A stretch of 36,333 bases of DNA from Providencia sneebia DSM 19967 (GTDB taxonomy: Bacteria > Pseudomonadota > Gammaproteobacteria > Enterobacterales > Enterobacteriaceae): assembly GCF_000314895.2 (NCBI RefSeq), contig NZ_CM001773.1:1796513-1832845 (forward strand), written 5' to 3'. The notes beneath the pieces were generated by a model. The model was not told the DNA's origin and did not search any database. It saw only the letters and a list, made by a program, of their open reading frames with translations. Below, piece after piece: positions 17,676 to 27,000 of this stretch. A program made the position numbers and the translations under genes. Each line of letters starts with the position of its first letter. The first letter of the stretch is position 1.

Positions 17676-17751
17676 TGGCTCCTCCAGCTGGACTCGAACC
17701 AGCGACATACGGATTAACAGTCCGCCGTTCTACCGACTGAACTATGGAGGA
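17676..17751 (-). tRNA. tRNA-Asn (GTT), copy 1
   Basis: 76 nt with encoded CCA. The anticodon loop reads CTGTTAA, giving GTT. The sequence follows E. coli tRNA-Asn: TCCTCCA pairs with TGGAGGA, and the T loop is TTCGAGT. Copies 2 and 3 have TTCAAGT in the T loop, so this copy differs by one base. Confidence 0.97.
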
Positions 17752-18100
17752 ACTCCTTAAAGCGGGGTGAATATTAGCTTCACTGGTTCTAAATGTCAAA
17801 GGGGAAATTTCAATAATAGTTCGATTGCCTGTTATATGGACGAATTGTTGCAAGTTTCGTCGAATTTGTTGAAAAAAAAGCAGATTACGGGAGATGGCGA
17901 TATTTTATTGAGGTTTTTAACAGGGGGAAATTTAGGATAAATAAAATTTTAATGAGAAATAACGCTGAGCAATAGAAGAAGTTTTATGACCCATAGTTGG
18001 CGTTTTTAAATAGTTTAATTGGGATTGGTAAGATTACAGGTAGTAAGATCGGGAAAGCAGTGTGAAAGATATGAAAGAAAAAATAAGGTGGTTAGATACA
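17752..18100. promoter_or_regulatory. Promoter of tRNA-Asn copy 1, then an otherwise empty stretch
   Basis: For the leftward tRNA, TTGACA (17799-17794) and TAATAT (17776-17771) are separated by 17 bp. The -35 is perfect. The bases after the -10 are GC-rich (TCACCCCGC), as in stringently controlled promoters. I see nothing supportable in the remaining 300 bases. Confidence 0.7.
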
Positions 18101-18126
18101 AAAAGCCCGCTATAAAAGCGGGCTTC
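18100..18126 (-). terminator. Terminator of tRNA-Asn copy 2
   Basis: GCCCGC (18105-18110) and GCGGGC (18118-18123) form a 6-bp GC stem with a TATAAAA loop; a T run follows on the minus strand. Eight bases separate it from the tRNA. Confidence 0.8.
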
Positions 18127-18133
18127 TTAAATT

Positions 18134-18209
18134 TGGCTCCTCCAGCTGGACTTGAACCAGCGACATACGGATTAACAGTCCGCCGTTCTACCGACTGAAC
18201 TATGGAGGA
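18134..18209 (-). tRNA. tRNA-Asn (GTT), copy 2
   Basis: 76 nt with encoded CCA and anticodon GTT. It is identical to copy 3, and the flanks on both sides are nearly identical as well, which marks a duplication of the whole transcription unit. Confidence 0.97.
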
Positions 18210-18235
18210 ATTGCTTGTTCCTGAGAACGAGGCGA

Positions 18236-18264
18236 ATATTACCGATCTTGATCAGTCTTGTAAA
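18236..18264 (-). promoter_or_regulatory. Promoter of tRNA-Asn copy 2
   Basis: TTTACA (18264-18259) and TAATAT (18241-18236) are 17 bp apart on the minus strand, followed by the GC-rich discriminator TCGCCTCG. Confidence 0.7.
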
Positions 18265-18272
18265 GCATAAAT

Positions 18273-18413
18273 ATGAAAAAAATAATTAACCGCTTGTTAA
18301 ATAAACAAAATGATGGTTATGCAAGCGAATTTATGGCTAAACGTATTATTGATAGAAGTGATATGACAACTGACATTGAATTTTTTAGGGGTGAATTATC
18401 TGATTCACTGTAA
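18273..18413 (+). CDS. Possible 46-aa small protein
   Basis: An ATG at 18273 opens 46 codons that read like a small charged protein (MKKIINRLLNKQ at the start, ending GELSDSL). It lies between two tRNA-Asn units, where nothing would otherwise require an open frame, but no ribosome binding site is evident and I do not recognise a family. Confidence 0.22.
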   Translation: MKKIINRLLNKQNDGYASEFMAKRIIDRSDMTTDIEFFRGELSDSL

Positions 18414-18478
18414 TTTTCACGGATGAATTTATCGATGACATGGAAATAGTGAATACTTGGTAGCTTAGGGCACATAGC

Positions 18479-18506
18479 AAAAAGCCCGCTATAAAAGCGG
18501 GCTTTT
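18479..18506 (-). terminator. Terminator of tRNA-Asn copy 3
   Basis: Same hairpin as that after copy 2: GCCCGC (18484-18489), loop TATAAAA, GCGGGC (18497-18502), then a T run on the minus strand. Confidence 0.8.
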
Positions 18507-18512
18507 CAAATT

Positions 18513-18588
18513 TGGCTCCTCCAGCTGGACTTGAACCAGCGACATACGGATTAACAGTCCGCCGTTCTACCGACTGAACTATGGAGGA
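18513..18588 (-). tRNA. tRNA-Asn (GTT), copy 3
   Basis: 76 nt with encoded CCA, anticodon GTT, identical in sequence to copy 2. It is the most upstream of the three in transcription direction. Confidence 0.97.
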
Positions 18589-18614
18589 ATTGCTTGTTCC
18601 TGAGAACGAGGCGA

Positions 18615-18643
18615 ATATTAATGATATTGCCTCGAACTGTCAA
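18615..18643 (-). promoter_or_regulatory. Promoter of tRNA-Asn copy 3
   Basis: A perfect -35 TTGACA (18643-18638), a 17-bp spacer and TAATAT (18620-18615), then the same GC-rich discriminator as copy 2. The conserved part of the duplication ends at the -10; spacers and -35 regions differ. Confidence 0.75.
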
Positions 18644-18708
18644 CGATAAAAATATAAAAAAATCTATTTGCTCAAACTGTGTTCTTAATGATTAAAGTTT
18701 ATTCTATA

Positions 18709-19227
18709 TTATTGATATTGTGCTTTATTTTGTGGTGAAATCGATGTTTTAACGTGTGAAGAAACTTCAGGATAGGCAATATGGTAAATATCATAAAAAG
18801 AGAGCATGCCTTTTTGTGAAATTAATCGCTGAATTTCTTGTTTAATCGGCTCACTGACATCATTAGCATTGAGGATCTTTTGGATAGCAGAGTCTGAAAC
18901 CAATTCAGTCACAAACCATTCCCCGTTATAGCAGACGCGTAAATCAAGTACGCCAATATCTTCAAATCGATAAACTGGCTTAATATCAAAAAGTAGTACA
19001 GCCGCTAGAAGAATAAATAAAGCCGTTAAACCTATCATCCAATATAGACCAAAATAAGGGGCATATAAAACAAGGATTGCTAGAGGCACATAAGCTGCAA
19101 CCATTCCTACACAAAGATATGGGTGATTGGTGATAAATAAACTATTAAAATAGGGTTTTCCATCTCGTTGTTCACTTTTATTGATGGAATCCAAATCTTC
19201 GGTCAGTATTTGCTGAATAATATCCAT
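18709..19227 (-). CDS. ylaC: YlaC family inner-membrane protein
   Basis: Function unknown. The 172-residue protein is similar along its length to E. coli YlaC (156 aa): an N-terminal cytoplasmic part with EQRDGKPYFNS, two adjacent membrane helices (about residues 35-85), then YRFEDIGVLDLRVCYNGEWF and KGMLSFYDIYHIA, which are family hallmarks. The C-terminal 15 residues extend past the E. coli protein. It is not in an operon with any neighbour. Confidence 0.85.
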   Translation of the reverse strand: MDIIQQILTEDLDSINKSEQRDGKPYFNSLFITNHPYLCVGMVAAYVPLAILVLYAPYFGLYWMIGLTALFILLAAVLLFDIKPVYRFEDIGVLDLRVCYNGEWFVTELVSDSAIQKILNANDVSEPIKQEIQRLISQKGMLSFYDIYHIAYPEVSSHVKTSISPQNKAQYQ

Positions 19228-19495
19228 GATGTGATAGCGCTCTGTAAGATATCTATATTTTAAAGAGTATCATGCAGAAGTTGAATTGTTATATATCAGT
19301 TACAAAAAAAATTAAGTGTAATTGTTACGGTGCAAGAGGGTTGAGGATGAAAATAAAGATGTTTAAATATCAAAAAAACATTTAATCTATCAACAAAATG
19401 CAATTGTTTATTTAACTTTTCTTCTGTAAAAGTGATGTAATCGAAAAAATGGTGTTTTTTTAAGGCGAATCTATACAAAATGGTTGCTATTATTC

Positions 19496-19511
19496 TTAAC
19501 TCATGAGTTAA
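19496..19511. repeat. 16-bp perfect palindrome upstream of the cold-shock gene
   Basis: TTAACTCATGAGTTAA is a perfect 16-bp palindrome between ylaC and the csp gene, about 190 bp upstream of the csp start. It could be an operator; no regulator is assigned. Confidence 0.35.
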
Positions 19512-19657
19512 TGAGTATCGGTCTGGTTAGCAGTCCTATTTGATGTATGATTACTAAGTTAGTGTGTTGTAAAGAAGAAAGTTATCTTAGATAGCCTTTG
19601 ATCATGACGCTGTACCTTGGTTTTTTCCTGATTAAATAGCAGACTCCGGCCAATATA

Positions 19658-19679
19658 TGCCGAAAAGGCAAGTTTTTTT
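19658..19679 (+). terminator. Attenuator-like hairpin in the cold-shock gene leader
   Basis: TGCC-GAAAA-GGCA is followed two bases later by seven T residues, ending 22 bases before the csp ATG. It has the form of an intrinsic terminator in the leader of a gene whose product family melts RNA hairpins and antiterminates, so autoregulation is plausible. The stem is only 4 bp. Confidence 0.5.
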
Positions 19680-19701
19680 GATGTTATATAGGAAAAGTCA
19701 A

Positions 19702-19914
19702 ATGTCTGACAAAATGAAAGGTCAAGTTAAGTGGTTCAACGAGTCTAAAGGCTTCGGTTTCATCACTCCTGCTGATGGTAGCAAAGACGTTTTCGTCCAC
19801 TTCTCTGCCATTCAAGGCGCTGGTTTTAAAACTCTGGCTGAAGGCCAACAAGTTGAATTCACCATTGAAAATGGTGCTAAAGGTCCAGCAGCAGCTAACG
19901 TAACTGCAATCTAA
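19702..19914 (+). CDS. cspE: Cold-shock family RNA chaperone, CspC/CspE type
   Basis: A 70-residue OB-fold protein that binds single-stranded RNA, acting as chaperone and transcription antiterminator. The RNP1 motif is KGFGFITP and RNP2 is VFVHFSAIQ. It mixes features of E. coli CspC ([18 protein letters not shown]) and CspE ([10 protein letters not shown]), so the symbol is the less certain part. The start is the ATG at 19702 with AGGA upstream; an in-frame ATG at 19657 lies inside the leader hairpin region. The gene is more GC-rich and uses commoner codons than its neighbours, as expected for a highly expressed protein. A strong terminator follows. Confidence 0.9.
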   Translation: MSDKMKGQVKWFNESKGFGFITPADGSKDVFVHFSAIQGAGFKTLAEGQQVEFTIENGAKGPAAANVTAI

Positions 19915-19937
19915 GTTAATTACTTAACTGATTTCTA

Positions 19938-19966
19938 AAGCCCGTCATTTTTAATGACGGGCTTTT
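19938..19966 (+). terminator. Terminator of the cold-shock gene
   Basis: AAGCCCGTCATT and AATGACGGGCTT (19938-19963) form a strong 12-bp stem followed by Ts. Confidence 0.9.
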
Positions 19967-20023
19967 TCATTCCCGCTACACTAGACTTCAGTGAACAATC
20001 TTTTTACTGGAGAGCCCACCAAA

Positions 20024-20215
20024 ATGAAAATCAATGATCGCGTATATGTAAAAACGGATGGCCAAGAGCATCGTGAAGGTAAAATTTTACTCATTGAATC
20101 TTTCAGTGAGGGTGTAATGTATTTAGTTTCTTTGCCTGATTACCCTGGCGGAATTTGGTTTTTTAATGAAAAAGAGGGTGGGCATGGAACATTTGTCTAT
20201 CCAATTGAAAATTAG
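20024..20215 (+). CDS. dsrB: DsrB family protein
   Basis: Small protein of unknown function, 63 residues (E. coli DsrB has 62). The match is clear: [34 protein letters not shown] and PGGIWFFNE correspond to the E. coli sequence. The start is the ATG at 20024 with GGAG 12 bases upstream; an upstream in-frame ATG at 19991 would add unrelated residues. In E. coli this gene lies beside the sRNA DsrA and rcsA; neither is seen here. It follows the cold-shock gene beyond that gene's terminator and so needs its own promoter. Confidence 0.9.
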   Translation: MKINDRVYVKTDGQEHREGKILLIESFSEGVMYLVSLPDYPGGIWFFNEKEGGHGTFVYPIEN

Positions 20216-20524
20216 CTCTCATCAAGCGCTATTTGTAATCACATTTTATGTAAAATCACAATTGGAATTCAGTTTATCTACTCAATAAGTTAAGCTGATT
20301 TCTGTTTATCACTTAGTCAGTGATTACATCGTACCAAAAATTACTGCTTATCAATGAATGATGAGCAGCCTTAAAGTGGCTTATTTTATTGGCCTGCGAA
20401 GTAGATTATTGACACTTTATAATGGTTGAGTAAACCTTTCTCTTAACTTGTATAATCGCTATAATTTCATAATCTAATAGCGGATAGATACCTGCTATGA
20501 ATAACCATTAATCTACGGCTGCTT
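20216..20524. other. Intergenic region, no gene found
   Basis: This 309-bp gap lies between convergent dsrB and the lipoprotein gene. It has several TATAAT-like stretches (near 20416 and 20451) and a small inverted repeat (TATCACT/AGTGATTA near 20310). I found no open frame or terminator-sRNA pair that I can support. Confidence 0.3.
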
Positions 20525-20833
20525 TTACTGGGTAATATCTGATTTTAGCTTACTCATTGCATCTAGAGCTTGCTGACAGGCTTTGTCTTGTTGCTCTTGG
20601 GGTAATGCAGCTACTTGTTTTTTCCCTTCTTCCAATTGCGCACTTAAGATATCGAGTTGGGTTTTAGTTTTCAAATCAGCTGATGCTTTAGCGATTAAAG
20701 CATCGACTTCGGTAAAATAAGTTTTACAGGTTTCAGTTGGATTGGTGGTATTTGATTGTTTTTCGTCATCATTGCAGGCAGTCAGCGATAAAATCAACAA
20801 GGCGGCACTGCAAGTTAATATCATTTTTTTCAT
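20525..20833 (-). CDS. Small lipoprotein, possibly DUF5339 family
   Basis: A 102-residue lipoprotein precursor. The N-terminus has a type II signal, with lipobox LTAC at residues 17-20, so the mature protein begins with Cys20 followed by Asn-Asp-Asp. The mature part is a short helical domain with two cysteines (CKTYF near residue 36 and KACQQAL near residue 84) that could form a disulfide. It is rich in Lys, Gln and Ala. This pattern fits what I remember of DUF5339, but that is not certain. No function is known. It stands alone. Confidence 0.7.
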   Translation of the reverse strand: MKKMILTCSAALLILSLTACNDDEKQSNTTNPTETCKTYFTEVDALIAKASADLKTKTQLDILSAQLEEGKKQVAALPQEQQDKACQQALDAMSKLKSDITQ

Positions 20834-21815
20834 AATGAGCTTTGGTATCTATAGTTAATTAAACCAGTGTTGTGAGTATATAAGAAATTGGTTTAACATT
20901 AAATGTAAGTTAGTTATATACGTAATAATACGTATTTAATTTGTTTTTTTATAAGCTAAATAAGCCTAAATTTTAACAAATCGAGATATATAACTAACAG
21001 GTATTGGAAGGTGACTTTTAATTTTTGATTAATTTTACAGAGTAAAGTGATAAATAAGGTAGTATATAAAATACAATGAATATTTTGATATAAAAAATAG
21101 AAAATTATAAAAAATAAGTATAAATAACTCATTTTCGTATATGAATGGTATAGAAAAGTAATGAGTATTATAGGTATACTTCATTGATATAGTTGATTAT
21201 TATCTTATATATTATAAGGGAATAATATAATGTGTTTGATAAGTTAAATATGTAAAAAATCATTTACACATATTTGATGTGGAAATAAGGTGTAATTGTC
21301 TAAAAGATTATCAATTATAAAATATATCGATAAATTTTAGTTATGTTGCTTCGCTTAAGTCATATTTAGATTGACTTAATTAATATTGAGCTAGTAACTT
21401 GATTTTTAAATTAAATATTAATTGAATAAAGTGAACGTTAACAGTAAAGTCTTTATCAAAATATTAGGTAGAGATAAAGATTTCATAAAGCGTTGCAATA
21501 AGTTAACTATACGCATAATTGATAAAAGGTTGGTTTTATAGGTTGACGCTAAGTGAAATTCGTACCAAACTTTAGTCTTCGCAGAAATTCGCCAAAGAGC
21601 GATAGACGCGATAGAATAATCTTCACTGATAGAGACTCATTCAAACTTCATTAGTTTGTATGAATATGTTTCTTCAGTGAAAACAAAAAAATTTGATGTA
21701 TATATGCATCAAAATGCAACATGGCAATAATAAGAATGCTATGTGCATAAGACAGTCTGTAGCGTGTCATACGCGTTACAATTTTAATTTTAGATTACAC
21801 ACAGGGCTTTAAATC
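20834..21815. other. Long AT-rich region upstream of fliZ
   Basis: Nearly 1 kb without a supportable gene. It is very AT-rich, especially 20920-21440, and is the kind of sequence H-NS binds. Near fliZ it has an imperfect 60-nt hairpin (21622-21681: TTCACTGA pairs with TTCAGTGAA at the base, ATTCAAACT with AGTTTG-ATGAAT inside). A sigma-28-like sequence (TAAAG at 21475, TGCAATAA at 21494) is too far from consensus to call. Confidence 0.4.
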
Positions 21816-22328
21816 ATGTCTGCTTCTCTTGTTAAGAAACGGCCTTTGAGTCGTTATATTAAAGACTTTAAACATAGCCAAACTCATTGCGCTCATTGTC
21901 ATAAAACACTGGATCGTATCTCACTTGTCTTCAATGATAGCATCTTAAATAAAGAAGCTATTGCTGAAATGACAGAATTGGTCGATGAAAGTACATGGCT
22001 TGAGCTTCAGAATAAATTTACTGCACTTTGCCGTTTTTGTAGTGAAATCTATTGCAATAGTAATACTGACTTTTTTGACATTATGTCATTTAAACAGTAC
22101 TTGTTTTTACAGACAGAAATGAGCCATAGCACAGTTCGTGAATATGTTGTTCGTTTACGTCGTCTTGATGAACTTCTTTCTTCTACAAATTTCTCAATGA
22201 AAGAGTTCACTACCGACAGAATTAAAGAACAATTAAGTGAGCAAATGACTGAATCTGCATTTAGTAATTACAATATTGCCTTACGTAAATATGAGCAATA
22301 TTTATACTGGCAGTCAGAAAAAAATTAA
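21816..22328 (+). CDS. fliZ: Flagellar regulator FliZ
   Basis: DNA-binding regulator that, in E. coli and Salmonella, promotes flagellar gene expression and antagonises sigma-S promoters and curli. The 170-residue protein matches E. coli FliZ (183 aa): RPLSRYIKDFKHSQTHCAHC, DFFDIMSFKQYLF and EMSHSTVREYVVRLRRL. The last block is the core-binding-like helical region related to tyrosine recombinases, in which FliZ recognises DNA resembling a sigma-S promoter. Two CxxC pairs (CAHC and CRFC) could bind a metal. The C-terminus is shorter than in E. coli. Normally fliZ follows fliA; here no flagellar gene is nearby and the gene has a 1-kb AT-rich upstream region. Confidence 0.88.
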   Translation: MSASLVKKRPLSRYIKDFKHSQTHCAHCHKTLDRISLVFNDSILNKEAIAEMTELVDESTWLELQNKFTALCRFCSEIYCNSNTDFFDIMSFKQYLFLQTEMSHSTVREYVVRLRRLDELLSSTNFSMKEFTTDRIKEQLSEQMTESAFSNYNIALRKYEQYLYWQSEKN

Positions 22329-22336
22329 TAATAATT

Positions 22337-22369
22337 TATCACTAATAAGTGATGTACTTATTAGTGATA
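22337..22369. terminator. Perfect 14-bp stem-loop directly after fliZ
   Basis: TATCACTAATAAGT and ACTTATTAGTGATA pair perfectly around a 5-nt loop, 8 bases past the fliZ stop. No U tract follows, so it may protect the mRNA 3' end rather than terminate; the proper terminator is near 22630. Confidence 0.55.
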
Positions 22370-22615
22370 GCTATGAAATAGCTAGAGTTGTTTATAGATA
22401 TGCAAACAGACTATTTTTAAATTCTCTTGAATATAAAAATTCAGCTATCTGATAATGTTTGATTGTTATTTGTTTATGATGTGGCTATATCATGAGTATA
22501 ACGAGTTATTTTAGGTGTCTTTTTTTGTTACCTTAGATATTCTGTATACATTGTTATTTTTTTAGGCTCTTTACTGATTGTAATAGAAAGACATTTTAAT
22601 TTTGTTCATTCTATT

Positions 22616-22650
22616 AAAAAGAACGCCCTCAGGTTGAAGGCGTTCTTTTT
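22616..22650. terminator. Bidirectional terminator between fliZ and the ATP-grasp gene
   Basis: AAAAAGAACGCC and GGCGTTCTTTTT form a 12-bp stem with A and T runs on either side, so it works for both convergent genes. Confidence 0.9.
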
Positions 22651-22687
22651 GTTTTATATATCACGTAAAAAAAATATCCAATAATGA

Positions 22688-23635
22688 CTAATGTCTTTCG
22701 CCATTATCTGCTGTTTCAGTTAGCATAATTGGATGAGTGTGATTGAAGATCCTTTGTTCCCATAATTCACCTAATTTAAAATCCCATGATAAAGGTTGGA
22801 TTTTTGTTCTACCAGCATTTGGAGCAAAAGTTAATTCGCTAAAATATAAAGTATTTTCTGACATTAAAAAATCTGCTCTACAATAATCAAAAGGACTGAC
22901 TAATCGTTGAGCAAGTTTTAACATTTCTTGAAATAAAGGGGGTTCGTCTACAGGCTCTAACATATTTGGATAACCAAATGTCATTGTTTGTAGTTGCCAT
23001 TGAGTATCATAAATATTGATATATTCAGTACCACATTCAGCAGTATAATCAATTTCGATATACATTGGCTTTCCTGCAAAACAATGTACTCTGCAAGTTT
23101 CAGGTACTAATTTTCTATTTTTTGTACCAAATAAGTCGATATATTGCTCACAAATAATCTTCGCTGGAATATTTTTATAATGTCGTTCTCGAGTAATGTA
23201 ATATAAATTTTTTATAAGATGGAGAGATAATTTTTCTTTTGCTTTATACAAATCGAATTTTGATTTGTTATTACAAATAATACTACTTCCACTATCATGA
23301 CTGCATTTTAATACAAAACTATTAGGCAACTTATTAATGTCAATTTCATTTATGTTATTGTAAGTGGCTAAAATAGGAACTAAATACTTTTCTCCAATTT
23401 TATGTTTTATATATTCTCTAGCAGCTAATTTATCCGCTAGTTGTGTATATAAGGGATTTCTATCATATAACATTCGGAAATTGACTTTTTCATTAAAGCT
23501 TTTTGGATCCTTAAAATTAGGAACATAACCTATATTTTTTATAAATTTATTAGTGAGATATAATTTATCATTAATGACTGCTGTGCGTAATTTTTTGAGT
23601 AAATATTCGACTTTTTTCATTTGAGTCGTAACCAT
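22688..23635 (-). CDS. TupA-like ATP-grasp protein
   Basis: A 315-residue protein of the TupA-like ATP-grasp family, whose members usually lie in capsule or polysaccharide clusters and are thought to form amide or peptide-like bonds on cell-surface polymers. Visible features: an N-terminal region with GYVPNFKDPKSFNEKVNFRM, then LADKLAAREYIKHKIGEKYL, the strand NSFVLKCSHDSGSS that would hold ATP, and a C-terminal metal-binding core DYCRADFL...LYFSELTFAPNAG. No glycosyltransferase or export genes are beside it, so it is an orphan and its substrate is unknown. An alternative start is the ATG five codons in (23620). Confidence 0.7.
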   Translation of the reverse strand: MVTTQMKKVEYLLKKLRTAVINDKLYLTNKFIKNIGYVPNFKDPKSFNEKVNFRMLYDRNPLYTQLADKLAAREYIKHKIGEKYLVPILATYNNINEIDINKLPNSFVLKCSHDSGSSIICNNKSKFDLYKAKEKLSLHLIKNLYYITRERHYKNIPAKIICEQYIDLFGTKNRKLVPETCRVHCFAGKPMYIEIDYTAECGTEYINIYDTQWQLQTMTFGYPNMLEPVDEPPLFQEMLKLAQRLVSPFDYCRADFLMSENTLYFSELTFAPNAGRTKIQPLSWDFKLGELWEQRIFNHTHPIMLTETADNGERH

Positions 23636-24053
23636 TCTTTATGTAATTATTAATAGATATTTATTGAATTAAACTATTTGCATGAATTATATTTCTATAA
23701 ACATAAATGAAGCATCAATAAGCTAGATGTTCCAATGTTTGTTTAGAATATATTTAAGAGACATGAATGGTCATGAATATAATCAAAATGAGAATAACGC
23801 AAGCTATAATGGAAATTTGTTTTATTATTGTTTAAGTTTTTTCGAAAATACTTGAGAGTTAATATTGTTTTTTATTTGTTGTGTGATAATTTTATTTAAA
23901 TGGATTAGGGTATTTAAATGAAATTATGAAAGAGAAAAGGCAGTAATTTACGTTATTGCAGGTATTTTAAGTTAAATTCTTTATTATTCTTGAAACTGTT
24001 ATGACGCTCCAGCATATCGATTACACTGGAGCGCATAAACAAAGCGAGCTAAT
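23636..24053. other. Intergenic region with the putA 3' stem-loop
   Basis: 418 bp, AT-rich and without an open frame that I can support. The only clear element is CGCTCCAG (24005-24012) pairing with CTGGAGCG (24026-24033), 21 bases after the putA stop; it is a likely 3' end for putA although the U tract is missing. Confidence 0.5.
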
Positions 24054-27000
24054 TTAGCCTATTGTCATCAAACTTGCGTTACCGCCGGCAGCAGCTGTAT
24101 TCACGCTTAATGAGCGCTCATGAACTAATCTTTCTAACAAGATATTTGTTTCACCTCGTGCGAAACCTTGTACTGAGATTATTGGGCCTTTACGCTGTGC
24201 AACGGCTTCACAGACAATTTTCAGTTGATCGCTATCACCATGATAGATAACTGCTTCTATATTGGTTTTATCGTTTTGCCAATCTTTGGTCATTATAATA
24301 TTTTTACGCACTTTATCTGGAAGCGCTGTATATAATTTTTGATGCAGCTCATCTTCTACCCACAGCGCTTGGCAGCCACTCGCAAGAACACCTGCTAACT
24401 GTACAAGGCAATCTTGTTCATTATCGCTAAGACATAAGATAGTGCCGCGAGGTGATAAGGTGTAACTATTTCTTTCACCTGTAGGGCCTGGCAGTAAGCG
24501 TGAAGTTCCGGCTTGTGCATGTAGTGCAAATTTGTCTAACAGATTGCTAGCTATTGGTTGCTCTTGTTTTTCAAACCATTTCGTTAATACGTCGAAAGGT
24601 TCTAGCAACGCAGGACGAGCACTTGCATCTAATGGCAGCTCTTTATCTTGCCTTTCAAGAGTATGGCAAACTGCATCATCTGGGCGCTCACTCAATAGTC
24701 GGTATAAATAAAGTGGTCCGCCTGCTTTAGGGCCGGTGCCTGATAATCCTTCACCACCAAATGGTTGAACTCCAACCACTGCGCCAACCATATTGCGGTT
24801 AACATATAAGTTGCCGACTTTAGCTTTACTGACAACTTGATTGATAGTTTCATCAATTCGCGTATGTACGCCAAGTGTTAAGCCATATCCTGCTGTGTTA
24901 ATTTGATCAACTAATGTTGGAAGATCTTCACGTTTGAAACGTACAACATGTAATACCGGACCAAAAATTTCTTTTTTCAGCTCACCAACATGATCAAGCT
25001 CTATCAGTGTTGGCTTGACATAAGTGCCCGCAATTTGTTCATTGCGATCATCAGCATTATCAAATGCAGCTTGGAAAACACTCTTTCCTTTACTGCGCAT
25101 TTGCTGAATATGTTGCTCGATATTTTCTTGCGCTTCTTGGTCGATTACCGGACCAATATCTGTTGAAAGATGTTCAGGATTACCCATTCTACACTCTTCC
25201 ATAGCCCCTTTTAGCATACGGATTGTTCTATCTGCTACATCATCTTGCACGCATAGAATTCGTAAGGCAGAACAACGTTGACCAGCACTGTCAAAAGCAG
25301 ATGCGACCACATCAGTGACAACTTGTTCTGTCAGCGCTGAAGAATCCACAATCATGGCATTTAAGCCACCTGTTTCTGCAATCAGAGGAGTAGGGCGGCC
25401 TTGAGCATCAAGCCTTCCAGCAATATTGCGTTGTAATAACCCAGCAACTTCTGTCGAGCCTGTAAACATCACACCACGCACGCGATTATCACCAACGAGT
25501 TTGGCACCAATGGTTTCACCTTTACCCGGCAAAAATTGTAGAACTTCGCGTGGAATGCCCGCTTGATGTAATATTGAAACTGCAATTGCGCCAATCAGTG
25601 GGGTTTGTTCTGCTGGTTTAGCGAGAACAGTATTCCCTGCTGCAAGTGCCGCCGCAATTTGACCACTAAAGATTGCCAGCGGGAAGTTCCATGGGCTAAT
25701 GCACACAATTGGGCCTAAAGGGCGATGTGTATTGTTGTCGAAATCGTCTCTAACTTGGGTTGCATAATAATTTAGAAAATCAACGGCCTCTCTAACTTCG
25801 GCTATTGCATTAGCATAGGTTTTCCCGGCTTCACGCACCAACACATCCAGTAAAGGTTGTAACTGTTGCTCCATAATATCTGCAGCACGTAAAAGAATAG
25901 CTGCACGTTCTGATGGCGGTGTAGCAAACCAGATTGCGCCAGCATCATTGGCAATATCTAGGGCATGATCAGCTTCTTCTAATGTGGCTTCACGCACATG
26001 TCCCACAATATCGGAATGGCATGCTGGATTTTTCACTGGCGTTTCAGGTTGCTGCTCGATTGCCGGAGGTGTTCCACCTAATAACGGTTCCGCTAATTTG
26101 TCTTGCATTGCCGCTGTTAATAGGGCACTCGAAAGTGAGGCTAAACGATGTTCATTTGATAAATCTAATCCCATTGAGTTAACGCGTTGTTTCCCGTATA
26201 GATCACGTGGTAGTGGGATCTTAGGATGAGGTAAACCGATTTGTCCCTCTGTTTTTGAGAGTTCTAAAACATCTTTAACGGGATCAGCCACTAATTCATC
26301 AAGTGGAATAGTGGCATCAGCAATGCGGTTAACGAATGAGGTATTTGCACCATTTTCAAGCAGGCGGCGTACCAAGTAAGCTAACAATGTTTCATGTGTA
26401 CCTACAGGGGCGTAGATGCGACACGGACGATTTAATTTACCGTCAGCTACTTTCCCAACAACTTGCTCATATAATGGTTCACCCATGCCGTGCAAGCATT
26501 GGAACTCATATTGACCTGGATAGTAGTTTTTACCTGCAATTTGGTAGATAGCAGACAATGTATGTGCATTGTGAGTAGCAAATTGTGGGTAAATTAGGTT
26601 TGGTACAGATAATAATTTACGGGCACACGCGAGATATGAAACATCAGTGTAAACTTTGCGTGTATAAACGGGGTAACCTTCAAGCCCATCTATTTGTGCA
26701 CGTTTGATTTCACTATCCCAATAAGCACCTTTTACTAAACGGATCATCAAACGGCGTTTGCTGCGCTCGGCAAGGTCAATAATTGAATCAATAACGAAAG
26801 GACAACGTTTTTGATAGGCTTGGATGACAAACCCAATTCCATTCCAACCTGCTAATTGAGGTTCAAAACACAGCTTTTCGAGCAAATCGAGAGAGATTTC
26901 TAAGCGATCAGCTTCTTCTGCATCAATATTAATCCCAATATCATATTGATGAGCTTGTAGCACGAGGGAGAGCAATCGGGGATAAAGTTCTTCCATAACG

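Noticed and set aside
19657..19701. Longer cold-shock protein starting at the ATG at 19657
   Set aside because: The extra 15 residues come from the leader hairpin and poly-T; family members start with the short MSxKMKG sequence and a ribosome site precedes the ATG at 19702.
20216..20524. An sRNA gene equivalent to DsrA next to dsrB
   Set aside because: I could not find the DsrA sequence or a promoter plus terminator pair in the gap on either strand.
21475..21501. Sigma-28 promoter for fliZ (TAAAG ... TGCAATAA)
   Set aside because: The spacer must be shortened to 14 bp and only five of eight -10 positions match; it is also over 300 bp from the gene.
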